A stretch of 38,172 nt of DNA from Planctomycetota bacterium (GTDB lineage Bacteria; Planctomycetota; Phycisphaerae; WQYP01), in contig JAJZNX010000196.1 in the NCBI GenBank assembly GCA_021852275.1, positions 1-38,172 on the forward strand, given 5' to 3'. Positions 27,775-37,817 of this stretch are shown here, piece after piece. The notes beneath the pieces were generated by a model, which ran no database searches, had not been told where the DNA came from, and saw only the letters and a program-made list of their open reading frames with translations. Position 1 is the first letter of the stretch, and each line of letters starts with the position of its first letter. Both the position numbers and the translations under genes were made by a program.

Positions 27775-28665
27775 ATGAGAATTTTAGTAACTGGTGGCGC
27801 GGGATTTATTGGGTCCAATTTAGCCCACACGCTGCAGGGAAAAGGTCATGAAGTAGTGGTGCTGGATAATTTTTCATCCGGCAGTTTCCGCAATCTGATT
27901 GAATTCCACGGGGACGTGGTAGCCGGCGGATGCGATAACAGGCCCGCCGGGCACTTTGACATCGTCAGCCATCAGGCATCGATTACTGATACCACCGTGA
28001 CAGATCAGTTGGCTATGATGCGCAACAATGTGGAAGGCTTTCGCACGGTACTCTCATGGGCGGCTGGATGGAAGGCGAGGGTAGTATGGGCATCGTCGGC
28101 GGCGGTGTATGGGAATTTGCCGGCACCGATGCGTGAATCCATGAAACCTTCGCCGCTGAATGTGTATGGTTATTCCAAGCTGGCCATGGAACATCTGGCC
28201 CGGCGATGGCACCAGGAAACCAAACTGCCGATTATCGGACTGCGCTATTTTAATGTGTACGGTCCGGGAGAAGGGCACAAGGGCAAATTTGCTTCGATGA
28301 TTTATCAACTGGCCCAGCAGATGAAAAAGGGGCAGAGTCCGCGAATTTTTCATGATGGTGAGCAAAGACGTGATTTTGTCTGGATCGGTGATGTGCTGGC
28401 GGCCAATTTGCTGGCCATGCAGGCTCAAGGTTGCCACGTATGCAATGTCGGCAGCGGGCAGGGGGAAAGCTTTAACTCTGTGATTGCTGAGCTTAACAAG
28501 GTTTTGAAGACGCAACTGCATCCGGATTATTTCCCCAATCCGTACGATTTTTTTCAGAAGCACACACAGGCAGACATTTCGCAGGCTCGTACTGCTTTGG
28601 GGTATGCGCCGGAGGTTGGCTTGGCTGAGGGCATTGGGCATTATCATGCCTCCGGAGCGCTGTAA
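27775..28665 (+). CDS. NAD-dependent epimerase/dehydratase (HldD/RfaD-like SDR)
   Basis: RILVTGGAGFIGSNLAHTL; SSAAVYG; YGYSKLAMEHLAR; LRYFNVYGPGEGHKGKFASMIYQL. Confidence 0.9.
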   Translation: MRILVTGGAGFIGSNLAHTLQGKGHEVVVLDNFSSGSFRNLIEFHGDVVAGGCDNRPAGHFDIVSHQASITDTTVTDQLAMMRNNVEGFRTVLSWAAGWKARVVWASSAAVYGNLPAPMRESMKPSPLNVYGYSKLAMEHLARRWHQETKLPIIGLRYFNVYGPGEGHKGKFASMIYQLAQQMKKGQSPRIFHDGEQRRDFVWIGDVLAANLLAMQAQGCHVCNVGSGQGESFNSVIAELNKVLKTQLHPDYFPNPYDFFQKHTQADISQARTALGYAPEVGLAEGIGHYHASGAL

Positions 28666-28666
28666 G

Positions 28667-29386
28667 ATGAGCCTGAGGCCAGGATGCGGTCACATGACAC
28701 AAACACCAGATGCGGATGTAGTCTGGTTTGCTCCCCTATGGCCCGGTTTTATTTCCTTGGTGGTGGTTGCTGCGGTGTTGCTGCTGAGCGGATGTGTGGC
28801 CATCAGGCCTCCGAAAATGAAGATGGCCCGCGGACCGGCACCGGGAGAGGCGGCAGTTGCCCGCTTTCTGGGCCGGCGGCCAAGTGCATTTTCCCGTTTG
28901 TTTACCGGTACGCTGGTGATGGCCCATCAGCACACGAAGGTCGTGGGGTTATGGCGGTTTCGATCACCATGGAGTTTTCGCCTGGTGGTGGCGGATATAA
29001 ATGGACGATTGCTTTTTGAGGTGCGTGCCAACTGGGCTGGCGTGCATGTGTTGCGATTAAGGCCAGGTTTTTCGAAGAAGTTGGCTTTGGCGATAGGGCA
29101 TGACTTTTCTCTGGCGACGCGGTTACCTTCTGAACGGGAGACAATACGTATAGGACGGCATCAGACCAGGATAGTGATGCGGGATGCGTGGGGGCATATC
29201 ATCATCTGGCAGTTTGCGGGGGCTGCGGGACATCTGCGGCAGATGCTGGTGCGGCGTGAGGCAGGCGATATTTTAACGGTGCAATATGATCGCTACGGCC
29301 CGGCTGGCTGGCCGGACCAGATGACGTTCTACAGGCCCGCGATGGATTACGCGCTGGAGATTCGATTTGGCCTCGTGGGGCATTAA
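28667..29386 (+). CDS. Lipoprotein, LolA/LolB-like fold possible
   Basis: Signal with lipobox VLLLSGC; C-terminal beta-rich VQYDRYGPAGWPDQMTFYRPAMDYALEIRF. Confidence 0.65.
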   Translation: MSLRPGCGHMTQTPDADVVWFAPLWPGFISLVVVAAVLLLSGCVAIRPPKMKMARGPAPGEAAVARFLGRRPSAFSRLFTGTLVMAHQHTKVVGLWRFRSPWSFRLVVADINGRLLFEVRANWAGVHVLRLRPGFSKKLALAIGHDFSLATRLPSERETIRIGRHQTRIVMRDAWGHIIIWQFAGAAGHLRQMLVRREAGDILTVQYDRYGPAGWPDQMTFYRPAMDYALEIRFGLVGH

Positions 29387-29454
29387 AATTCAGAGATCAG
29401 TCAGGCAAGTTGCATTCAACAGCAGTCTCCATTGACATGATGGGTGGGTGGAAG

Positions 29455-30603
29455 TTAAGCAGGTGGACGCAACAGGATGTGGATATCAGGTCCGAGTTGC
29501 TGGAGGACGAGGATTTTTCCTGGACAGGCCTGCGCCAGGCGTATGAATTGCCCTTCCACGGCATGGCGGGCCTGGGCATCGCCAAGAATAATGGGGGCGA
29601 TGTAGACGTGGATTTCGTCAGCCAGGTGCTCTGCCATCAGCGAAGCCATCAGTCGCGGGCCGCCTTCCACCAGAACGTTTGTCATGCCTCTGTGGCCAAG
29701 CTGTTGCAGGGCGCTGCGTAAGTTAAGGTGGCCATGGGCGTCGACATCAAGAGCTAACATTTCCACGCCGGCCTGGAGAAGCTTGTGGCGGCGGGCCAAG
29801 GCTGCGGGATCGAGATTTTTGCCATGGAACAGGAGGACCGGGATGGTAGCGGCGGTGTGCACCAGTTGCGAAGTTAAAGGCAACCGGCACTGACGATCGA
29901 GAACGACGCGGGTAGCCAGTCGTGGCGGTTTTTTATTGCCGGGCAATCGGGCGGTCAACTGTGGATTATCGGCTAACGCGGTGCCGATGCCGATGATAAT
30001 TCCATCCACCCCGGCTCGCAAAAGATGGACCTGCCTTCGGGACGCGGCGGAACTGATCCATTGGGACTGGTTGGTGCGATCAGCCACGCATCCATCCAGC
30101 GTCTGGGCCCATTTGGCAATCACGTAGGGCATGCCGGTGGCGAGGCGTTTGATGAAAGGGTTGTTGAGTTGGCGGGCCTGCTGCCGGCCCATGCCAACCC
30201 GCACTCTGATTCCCGCCCGCCGCAGTGTTGCAAAGCCATGACCACGGACCTGATGGTAAGGGTCCATCATAGCGGCTACGACGCATTTGACACCGGCATT
30301 GATCAAAGCCTGGGTGCAGGGGCCGGTTTTACCGGTATGGCAGCAGGGTTCAAGGGTTACATAGAGCGTAGCACCTCTGGCTTTGGCACCAGCCTGACGC
30401 AAAGCTTCGATTTCTGCGTGGGGACCGCCGAAGCGGCGGTGCCAACCGCGCCCTACAATGGTTTTGTCCCGGACAATAATGGCTCCCACCATGGGATTTG
30501 GCTCAACTAAGCCCCGTCCGCGGGCGGCCAGCTCCAGGGCCAACCGCATGTATTTTTCATCAGAATTTGGATTGTTCAGGGCCATTTTTAACCTCAATGG
30601 CAT
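29455..30603 (-). CDS. ribD: Bifunctional riboflavin biosynthesis deaminase/reductase
   Basis: MRLALELAARGRGLVEPNPMVGAIIV; HAEIEALRQAG; VTLEPCCHTGKTGPCTQALI; WISS; VLVEGGPRLMASL. Confidence 0.95.
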   Translation of the reverse strand: MPLRLKMALNNPNSDEKYMRLALELAARGRGLVEPNPMVGAIIVRDKTIVGRGWHRRFGGPHAEIEALRQAGAKARGATLYVTLEPCCHTGKTGPCTQALINAGVKCVVAAMMDPYHQVRGHGFATLRRAGIRVRVGMGRQQARQLNNPFIKRLATGMPYVIAKWAQTLDGCVADRTNQSQWISSAASRRQVHLLRAGVDGIIIGIGTALADNPQLTARLPGNKKPPRLATRVVLDRQCRLPLTSQLVHTAATIPVLLFHGKNLDPAALARRHKLLQAGVEMLALDVDAHGHLNLRSALQQLGHRGMTNVLVEGGPRLMASLMAEHLADEIHVYIAPIILGDAQARHAVEGQFIRLAQACPGKILVLQQLGPDIHILLRPPA

Positions 30604-30701
30604 TTTACGCCTGTATGTCGGCGGACCGATTGTTAATGCGGGGTATCTGCCGGTCGGTGCATTCCAGAGGGCACCTTGCTTTTTTTACCCCGGCCGCCTG
30701 A

Positions 30702-30707
30702 TATAAT
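30702..30707 (+). promoter_or_regulatory. Consensus -10 box (TATAAT) upstream of the secreted paralog pair
   Basis: TATAAT at 30702, followed by a TTCACG/CGTGAA hairpin in the leader and a perfect AAGGAGGT SD before ATG 30773; the -35 is unclear. Confidence 0.45.
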
Positions 30708-30772
30708 AACATGAGTGAACGATTCACGGACTTGTTTCGTGAAGGTGTAACCCATTTAAGGAGGTTCATACC

Positions 30773-31585
30773 ATGTTACACGATCCCATCACAAACGCAG
30801 GTATCCGCCGCAACCCATACCAATACATGTGGACTGTGCGTTGGAGACTTCCGGTGACGGCCTTGCTGGCTTTGCTTGGTGTGGCGCTGCTGAATAAAAC
30901 TGCGGCCAGCGCGGCAGCCCAGAGTTACAGTGTTAATACCAAAAATGCGATTCGTTACATTTTACCGCATACGCGGATGAATAACGCTCCGTTTCAGGAT
31001 GCCGTTCAATATCTGCGCGATACAACCGGAGCGAATATTTTCGTGAACTGGGCGGCATTGGAAGCGGCCGGTGTCATGAAAACAAGTCCCATCGATTTGA
31101 ACTTGAGATATGTTTCGGCAGAAGAACTGGTCAACTTGATGCTGGCGCAGGTTTCGCCACAAACGCCGCTGATTTCGTATGTGCATGACAACGTGCTGAC
31201 CATTACGACGGTGGCGGAAGCGAACCAGCGGCGGGTAACACGGGTATACGACATTCAAGATTTGATCATGACGATTCCAAATTTCACCAATTTTCCGCAG
31301 TTTAATCTGCAGTCCGCAACGCAAAACACCAGCACCAGTGTAAGCAGCGGCAGTGCAGGCTCCGCGACAAATCAGGGTAATTTATTTGGAGGTAATGGCA
31401 ACGCAGCAAGCACGCCAACTTCAACACCGGCCACCCGGGCCAAGGCGATTGTGCGGCTCATCGAGCATACGATTCATCCAAGCCTGTGGACTTCCGGTGG
31501 GGGCCAATGCACGATCACATACTTTCGCGGGCAATTGGTGGTTAGTGCACCGGTGTATGTGCAACAGCTTATCGGAGGCCGTTGA
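30773..31585 (+). CDS. Secreted protein with secretin/TonB short N-terminal (STN)-like domain, unknown function
   Basis: Signal-like N terminus; FQDAVQYLRDTTGANIFVNWAAL...LNLRYVSAEELVNLML...VLTITT. Confidence 0.7.
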   Translation: MLHDPITNAGIRRNPYQYMWTVRWRLPVTALLALLGVALLNKTAASAAAQSYSVNTKNAIRYILPHTRMNNAPFQDAVQYLRDTTGANIFVNWAALEAAGVMKTSPIDLNLRYVSAEELVNLMLAQVSPQTPLISYVHDNVLTITTVAEANQRRVTRVYDIQDLIMTIPNFTNFPQFNLQSATQNTSTSVSSGSAGSATNQGNLFGGNGNAASTPTSTPATRAKAIVRLIEHTIHPSLWTSGGGQCTITYFRGQLVVSAPVYVQQLIGGR

Positions 31586-31605
31586 GGCTTAAGGCGGGGC
31601 CAGGC

Positions 31606-32469
31606 ATGAAGCGTACAGGGCTCTGGTATTGTTTCAACTCTGGTCGGAGGGCAGCGTCGTTTCTCCGGTGCCCGTGTTCTCTGACCGGCGTGGTTATAGC
31701 TTTGGCCGGCTTGGGTCTTGCCCCGATGCTGGTACAGGCGGCGGCGGCAGCTCCGGTCAGCACCCGTCCAGCGAAAGTCATCTTCCCCAAAGATCCGAAC
31801 TTTCGGCCTGCCGAAATCGGGCGCTGTGTTTTTGTGGTTAACGATGCGGCATTGCTGGCGCATGTTGTGCCGGCGCTGGTTCTCAAGCAGGTAACTCTTC
31901 CACAGATACTGGATAAGCTTTCCCGCATGACCAAAACCAATCTCGTGGGCAGTTGGGCGGCGATGCAACGCCGGCACATTGATCTGAAACGGCGTGAGAA
32001 TGTGCGGTTGGGGGTAGCGTCTTATAGACAAGATATGGTGGCGGTCCTCAAACAGTTTGCCCCGCATGTGCACATGGTGATTACCGCGCAGGAAAATGTT
32101 TTATTTGTTACGACACAGCAGCAGGATGATGAAACACTTATTACGCGGACCTATCACCTGGAGGATTTGATTGAAAACCTGCCGCGTATCATTCGCGCCG
32201 GTACCAATCTGGAGACTTTTCGCAAACCCGGCGCGAAAAACGTCGCCCGCAAGCCGGGACCGCATCATCCCATTACCACTAATATACTGGAATTGATTAC
32301 CAATACAGTGCGACCAAGAATATGGCTGAATCATGGCGGCAAGGCCAATATCAGTGAAGTGAACGATATGGTTACGGTTACGGCACCGGCCAGTGTTCAA
32401 GCCATTCTCAAGGGGCCTTCGCATTACAATCCCAATGCGGCACCGCTTTATCTGATGGTGAATTATTGA
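31606..32469 (+). CDS. Secreted protein, tandem diverged paralog of the upstream gene
   Basis: Shared R-Y-x3-DLI and LI-x-T-(I/V)-x-P-x2-W-x3-GG...VTAPxxVQxI motifs. Confidence 0.65.
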   Translation: MKRTGLWYCFNSGRRAASFLRCPCSLTGVVIALAGLGLAPMLVQAAAAAPVSTRPAKVIFPKDPNFRPAEIGRCVFVVNDAALLAHVVPALVLKQVTLPQILDKLSRMTKTNLVGSWAAMQRRHIDLKRRENVRLGVASYRQDMVAVLKQFAPHVHMVITAQENVLFVTTQQQDDETLITRTYHLEDLIENLPRIIRAGTNLETFRKPGAKNVARKPGPHHPITTNILELITNTVRPRIWLNHGGKANISEVNDMVTVTAPASVQAILKGPSHYNPNAAPLYLMVNY

Positions 32470-34670
32470 CCGGCGGCGTGACTATTGGAAGCGGCCAGGG
32501 CGTGGATCAACCGGTGGATTTTGGCAAGCTCCCGCGGACTGAATCTGGCGGGTTCCGTGGGCGGCAATTGGGCATTTAGTTTCAGGGCCAATTGCAGTTG
32601 GGCCACGCGCTGTGCGGGTGTTAGCCCGCAGGCGGCGGTACTGACGAGGCGAAAGCGGAACCTGGCATCGGCACGGTTGAGTGCGAACATTTTCTCTACT
32701 TGTGCGGCCGGGTTTTTTCGGAGCCGCATTTTTATGGCGATGATCTGACTTAGCCAGTTTTGTGATCGGGTATCTCGTTGCAGTACGGCCTGGGCATCGC
32801 GAAGTGCGGCGGGCAGGTTACCGACGGCAAGGTTCTGGGAATACTGGTTTGCAAAGCGTGTGGGATCCCAAGGCTGAGTGCGGCGGATTATGGGTACCCA
32901 GATGAGCATGGCGGCCAGTGCGGCTCCGAGCAAACCCAATGTTCCCAAAGCTGCGCTGGGCCAGAAGAGTGTAGAACCTTTGAGCGGCGCAGAGCCCTGG
33001 TCCGTGCTTGAGGGTAAAAGTGGGGCGGTTAAGGCCCCCAGCACCATCCAAAAAAGCATGGCTACAGAACTTGTAACCTGGGCCATGTTGACTTGATCAT
33101 AGAGAAACATGCCCGCGGCTCCCAGTACTCCGGCCAGGGCGACAAAGCGGCGGAATTCGGGTTTCAGGCAGGCCCAGGCGAAAGAAGCCAGCACCATACC
33201 GATGACAGCGGCGAATCCATACAGAGTGTCGAGCAGGGCAACGTATTCCACTGTATGCCGGGTGGTGCCAAGCACCATAAAATGAATCCACCACCAGGCC
33301 AGAGCAAATAACGCCACGGCCCCGACTGACAGGGGCTGAAATGAAAGACGTGCGCGGGGCGTTGTGGGCTGAGTTTGCAGGACCAGGCTGAAATAAACGG
33401 CAATCACCGCGGCCCAGAGCACCATGGCCGGCAGGCCCATTTCCGCGGCAACTCGGACCAGTACGCTGTGCGGATTTTTAACATCTTCCGGCGCACTGGG
33501 CAGTTTGTATTGAGTATAATAATAGCCGAAGTTGTTTAATCCCACGCCCAAAAGCGGATGATGAAAAATCATCGGCACGGCACCTGTCCAATATTCCCAG
33601 CGAAACTTGAGGCTTTTGGTGGGCAGGCTGTGAAAATGAAAACCCCAGATCAATAAACCGGCTGTTCCTGCTGCAGCCAGCAGCACCACCGCGATGGCCA
33701 CGTGCCGGCGGTGGAGCGCCACCCAGTGTCGCCATCGCCATGCCGCCAACAATGCCAGCAGGCAAAGAACTGCGCTGGCCAGACCACCTTTACTTTTAGT
33801 GAAAACAACGATGGCAAGGCCGGCCAGAAAAATAACCGTCGAACAAACGGCGAGAAATTGCGGCAACGGAATATCAACCCCGTCGGCATCATCAGGATTT
33901 GGCACAGCGCGGCGAGGGGAGCGGGCTGCGGAAAAGTTACCTGATGGAGGCGGAAAAGCTGGGGGATCGGCGTTACGCGAGTTAAAGAGTGCAAGACCCA
34001 AAGCCGCCACCAGCATCAGCAGGGGGCACATGGCTTCGGCAAAGGCATCGCTGAGGTCAAAAAAACCGGTTACTTCTCGGGAATTCAATCGGCCGATATA
34101 CAGTTTCATTTCTGGAGAGTTAATTTTCCAGCCCATCTGGCGGGCATATTTCGCTTCGTGGTGGAAGAAGTAGTGAATGGTTTCAGGGATTTCCACATAA
34201 TGTTGATAAAATCCCTTCACACACAGCATGGTCAGAAAGCCGACCATGACCACTACGACCCATTGTCGCCGCCGATCGGTGGTACAGAGGATTAACATGG
34301 CCCAGCCAGACAGAAGTCCCATGCCGGCATCAAAAACACCGACCAGGGCGGCGAAACGATTGGCAGCATGAAACATACCTGCTACCGCCAGCGCCAGGAT
34401 CATCAGAATTAAAGTCAGCAGCAGCCAGGCGACTTTGCGGATTTTTTTCGCGGCGATCAAGGCCAAGCCGGTAAGAGCTAAGGTGATAATGCCGGCCCCG
34501 ACAATTTCCGCCGGACCTGGAAAATGGAGAATAGTTCGGCCGGCGCTACCCACCGTTACATGCGGTATGGTGCGGATGGTGACTTCCAGCAGGGTCATGC
34601 GCACGGCGAGAACCAGCAGCAGGCCGGAGAGAGCCGTCCAGGCCAGAAAAGTTTGCAGCCGGGATTTCAT
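32463..34670 (-). CDS. O-antigen ligase-like (Wzy/WaaL superfamily) polytopic membrane protein (start at MKSRLQ)
   Basis: Multi-pass; HPLLGVGLNNFGYYYTQYKLPSAPEDVKNPHSVLVRVAAEMGLPAMVLW; ATGA overlap with upstream gene. Confidence 0.82.
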   Translation of the reverse strand: MKSRLQTFLAWTALSGLLLVLAVRMTLLEVTIRTIPHVTVGSAGRTILHFPGPAEIVGAGIITLALTGLALIAAKKIRKVAWLLLTLILMILALAVAGMFHAANRFAALVGVFDAGMGLLSGWAMLILCTTDRRRQWVVVVMVGFLTMLCVKGFYQHYVEIPETIHYFFHHEAKYARQMGWKINSPEMKLYIGRLNSREVTGFFDLSDAFAEAMCPLLMLVAALGLALFNSRNADPPAFPPPSGNFSAARSPRRAVPNPDDADGVDIPLPQFLAVCSTVIFLAGLAIVVFTKSKGGLASAVLCLLALLAAWRWRHWVALHRRHVAIAVVLLAAAGTAGLLIWGFHFHSLPTKSLKFRWEYWTGAVPMIFHHPLLGVGLNNFGYYYTQYKLPSAPEDVKNPHSVLVRVAAEMGLPAMVLWAAVIAVYFSLVLQTQPTTPRARLSFQPLSVGAVALFALAWWWIHFMVLGTTRHTVEYVALLDTLYGFAAVIGMVLASFAWACLKPEFRRFVALAGVLGAAGMFLYDQVNMAQVTSSVAMLFWMVLGALTAPLLPSSTDQGSAPLKGSTLFWPSAALGTLGLLGAALAAMLIWVPIIRRTQPWDPTRFANQYSQNLAVGNLPAALRDAQAVLQRDTRSQNWLSQIIAIKMRLRKNPAAQVEKMFALNRADARFRFRLVSTAACGLTPAQRVAQLQLALKLNAQLPPTEPARFSPRELAKIHRLIHALAASNSHAAGQ

Positions 34671-35785
34671 AACAGATGATCTCCCACGCGCTCCAGGATT
34701 CCGACAATAACCAGAATGGCGACGCACTGCGTGGCAATGAGGATGGCTCCAGCGTTGTTGGTCAGGGCAAGCAGCGGCGCGGAAATGCCACTGGCCAGTG
34801 TAACAGCATAAATAACCAGTACCGCACCCCGCTGCGTGAAACCATGCCGCGTCAGGCGGTGGGAAAAATGATTCACATCGCCCTGCATGGGGCTGCGATG
34901 CCGCCAGAGCCGTATGGCAATGATCACGAAAAAATCATACAGAGGCACGGCGGTAACAATCAGCGGCATAAAGATGGCCCACCACTTTGAGCCACTGTGG
35001 TAGTAGGTGGTGCGAATGGTAAGCGCCGCGAGAAAAAAGCCCAAGACCATGCTGCCGCCATCGCCCATGAAAATCGCCGCAGGTGGAAAGTTGTAAAATA
35101 AAAAGCCCAGTGTTGCACCCAGATACAACAGCAAAAGCCCGCAGATAAACCATTGACCGGCGTGCAGGGCCGCCAGAAAAAACATGAGTCCGCAGATAAG
35201 CGCCACCCCGGCGGAAAGACCGTCCATGTTGTCCATAAAATTAAAAGCGTTGGTCAGTATGACGATCCATAGGATGGTGGCGATGCCGGAGATTAATTCT
35301 CCACCGGGGAACATGTGATCCAGCAGGGTGAGAATGCGAAAGCCGCCGGGGGCGGCAAATTCGCCGCCGATGACCAGGGCGGCAGCAATGACAATTTGTC
35401 CTACAAGTTTGGGCACAGCGGCCAAGGGCCGGCGATCATCCAGTAATCCGAGCAGATGGATGGCGGCGGTGCATAAGAACAAGACCAGAGCCAGTGCGCG
35501 ATGGGCCAGCAATCCGGGAATTTCCACGGTTACGGACCTTGGCAGCACATGGGGCAGCCATGGCTGTTCCAGCAGTGGAGTGAAAATAATCGCAGCCAAT
35601 AATGGCAGGCCAATGCCGCAGAAAATGGCCATACCACCATTGCGTGGTTTGGCCGAGAGATGAACTTTGCGTTGGCCGGGCTGGTCCATCATTCCCAGCC
35701 GCGGTGCCAACCGAACGGCAATGGCCGTACCTATGGTGGAAAGTCCCAAGGCCGCAACAAACAATACCAGGCCCAAAATCAACAT
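34667..35785 (-). CDS. MraY/WecA-family undecaprenyl-phosphate sugar-1-phosphate transferase
   Basis: NAFNFMDNMDGLSAGVALI; FLFYNFPPAAIFMGDGGSMVLGFFLA; multi-pass. Confidence 0.9.
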   Translation of the reverse strand: MLILGLVLFVAALGLSTIGTAIAVRLAPRLGMMDQPGQRKVHLSAKPRNGGMAIFCGIGLPLLAAIIFTPLLEQPWLPHVLPRSVTVEIPGLLAHRALALVLFLCTAAIHLLGLLDDRRPLAAVPKLVGQIVIAAALVIGGEFAAPGGFRILTLLDHMFPGGELISGIATILWIVILTNAFNFMDNMDGLSAGVALICGLMFFLAALHAGQWFICGLLLLYLGATLGFLFYNFPPAAIFMGDGGSMVLGFFLAALTIRTTYYHSGSKWWAIFMPLIVTAVPLYDFFVIIAIRLWRHRSPMQGDVNHFSHRLTRHGFTQRGAVLVIYAVTLASGISAPLLALTNNAGAILIATQCVAILVIVGILERVGDHLL

Positions 35786-35856
35786 GAAAACGTCCTACAC
35801 CAGATACCGCCAAGTTCGCCCCGGTTCGGGCTTTGCAATCTTTACTGCTGAGATCA

Positions 35857-36417
35857 TCAGCCTCTGCCACCCGGGCCTAATTTTTGCTGGATTAACTTCA
35901 AATAAGTTTCTCGGGCCTGGGTCAAAAAATTCAGGGCCACGGGGGTTTGATAATCCGCGTAGGTCCACGGCCATGGCGTCCATCCGCTTTTGCTCCAGTG
36001 AAGCGTTACCTCGCCATAAATACCGTCGCCTAAATATACCCGGTGGCTGTGGTCCTTGGTGGAGGCCAGGATTACTTTAAACCGGTTGAGATACCCTGGA
36101 TCAATGTTAACAGGGCGGCGCGGCCCATGGGGGAATTGCCGGGCCAGCACAAGCTCGGCCTTGTTGGTCTGGTGTTTGCAGCGGCTTAATTGTTCCGGGG
36201 CAAACAGGGTACTGAAACAAATCCACTGCCGTAACAAACCCTGGCCCATTTCATCGTCATAATATGAAGTAAAAGTAAATGGCAGGGGATCTGAGATTGC
36301 GTCTATAGGCCCGTAGCAGTCCATCAACTCGCGGCGAGCGGCTTCGAGCTGGTCTGTGTTTGCGGCTAAGAGGCCGGCAAACTGCAACACTGGAAAGGCG
36401 GGAGTGGCAATTCCCAT
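35857..36417 (-). CDS. DUF4416-family protein (start uncertain, 36450 or 36417)
   Basis: YGPIDAISDPLPFTFTSYYDDEMG; RRPVNIDPGYLNRFKVILASTKDHSHRVYLGDGIYGEVTLHW; PWTYADYQT. Confidence 0.85.
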   Translation of the reverse strand: MGIATPAFPVLQFAGLLAANTDQLEAARRELMDCYGPIDAISDPLPFTFTSYYDDEMGQGLLRQWICFSTLFAPEQLSRCKHQTNKAELVLARQFPHGPRRPVNIDPGYLNRFKVILASTKDHSHRVYLGDGIYGEVTLHWSKSGWTPWPWTYADYQTPVALNFLTQARETYLKLIQQKLGPGGRG

Positions 36418-36840
36418 GTGAACTCCAGTAAAAAACAGGCTCATCGCCATGCCGCGGCGATGGGCGGAATTTCGCCGTACATTTTGTGGTGGGAGTTGGC
36501 GAAAGCTGGTCCACCTGTAACAACTGCCAAACCGTAACCGCAGCGGCAGCGGCAGGCAAGCGTACCGCGAAGCAAGAGAATCTGAAACATCCGATTGGGG
36601 CCGTTGCTGGTTTCAAAAAATTGCAGCCCATGGTATAAAATTTGAATGTTGCCGTCGAAGTTGTCCGCTGGTAAATCGAGGTACATTCTGAAGTCAGGAT
36701 GTGTACAAATTAAAGTTGTATTGGTCAGCGATCAGCGGTCAGCAGTCAGCAAATTGGTTCAGGGTAAGATTAGCAAGACTAACAATATCATCCAACATTT
36801 TTTTACGAGGAGTCAAGAAGAAGGAGTCGGAAGATACGTA

Positions 36841-36914
36841 TTCACCGCAGAGACGTCCCGATGACTAAATGTTGTTATAGGCAAGCGGGATAAACTGCGG
36901 GCGCAGAGAACGAC
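36841..36914 (+). repeat. 74-bp dispersed repeat, copy A
   Basis: Identical over 74 bp to 37633-37706. Confidence 0.95.
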
Positions 36915-37058
36915 TGGGAAGATTGAACCACCAGGTACACAAAGGCACACAAAGGACGGAACGGTCATAATCGTTGCTCCAGATAGAGTGCGAGCCGGTG
37001 CCGCGACGGGGCCACGCGGCCTGCACGCCGCGAGAATCCCGATGGAACGCTCGTGTGG

Positions 37059-37226
37059 CATCGGGATTTCGGCATCCTGCCTTCCCGATGTGTGGCTCCT
37101 ACCCCATCGGGATTTCGGCATCCTGCCTTCCCGATGTGTGGCTCCTACCCCATCGGGATTTCGGCATCCTGCCTTCCCGATGTGTGGCTCCTACCCCATC
37201 GGGATTTCGGCCTCCTGCCTCAACGT
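37059..37226. repeat. 46-bp tandem repeat, 3 full units plus a partial 4th
   Basis: CATCGGGATTTCGGCATCCTGCCTTCCCGATGTGTGGCTCCTACCC units at 37059, 37105, 37151; partial at 37197. Confidence 0.97.
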
Positions 37227-37450
37227 GGGAGGAAGTAGAGTAGAGCGCAAGGAATGCGGTGCTGTTTTCGCTGCGGGCGTTGCGGCGATGCACGTATTTA
37301 CTTGTCAGACGGAACGGACCGGGCTGCGCAAGGCAGGGCGGCCTTCTTCGGGGGTTCCGCTGGATGATAGTAGGCAGGGTATGGAGGGGGATAAGGCGAA
37401 GCGGTCAGCTTTCAGCGATCAGTCCCGATGGCTTTTTCCCTAACACATAG

Positions 37451-37535
37451 AGGATTTCGGCATCCATGCCTTCCCGATTGGCGACTCCTGTCACATCGGG
37501 ATTTCGCCATCCATGCCTCAACGGGGAGGGAAGCG
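37451..37535. repeat. Degenerate second block of the 46/47-bp repeat
   Basis: GGATTTCGGCATCCATGCCTTCCCGATTGGCGACTCCTGTCACATCGGGATTTCGCCATCCATGCCTCAACGGGG. Confidence 0.75.
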
Positions 37536-37575
37536 ATCAGCGGTCAGCTTTCAGCGATCAGCTATCGGCGGTCAG
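37534..37575. repeat. (GCGATCAG)(CGGTCAGC)(TTTCAGC) short-word repeat; related copies near 36724-36750 and 37401-37424
   Basis: gcgatcagcggtcagctttcagcgatcagctatcggcggtcag. Confidence 0.8.
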
Positions 37576-37632
37576 GGAAAACGACGAGATTAAACATGAA
37601 GGGACGAAGGCACGAAGATAAGGCGACGGGGA

Positions 37633-37706
37633 TTCACCGCAGAGACGTCCCGATGACTAAATGTTGTTATAGGCAAGCGGGATAAACTGCGGGCGCAGAG
37701 AACGAC
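37633..37706 (+). repeat. 74-bp dispersed repeat, copy B
   Basis: Identical over 74 bp to 36841-36914. Confidence 0.95.
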
Positions 37707-37739
37707 AGGGCGCGGCTACGCCGCGAAACGGGAGAATAT

Positions 37740-37812
37740 TTCACCACAGGGGACATCCCGATGACAGAATGTTATTAAAGGCAACCGGGATAAACTTCGG
37801 ACACAAGAGGCG
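37740..37812 (+). repeat. 74-bp dispersed repeat, divergent copy C
   Basis: tcaccacaggggacatcccgatgacagaatgttattaaaggcaaccgggataaacttcgg. Confidence 0.85.
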
Positions 37813-37817
37813 GGCCT

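Noticed and set aside
30604-30772. FMN riboswitch upstream of ribD
   Set aside because: An ACCGAcc...TCGGT pairing exists, but the conserved RFN-element sequence blocks are not recognisable.
37059-37226. CRISPR array
   Set aside because: Units are contiguous 46-bp copies with no unique spacers, and no cas genes are in the window.
36988-37443. ORFs with repeating FGILPSRCVAPTPSG / CLPDVWLLPHRD text
   Set aside because: Produced by the 46-bp tandem repeat; 46 is not a multiple of 3, so the same DNA cycles through all frames. No SD or domain.
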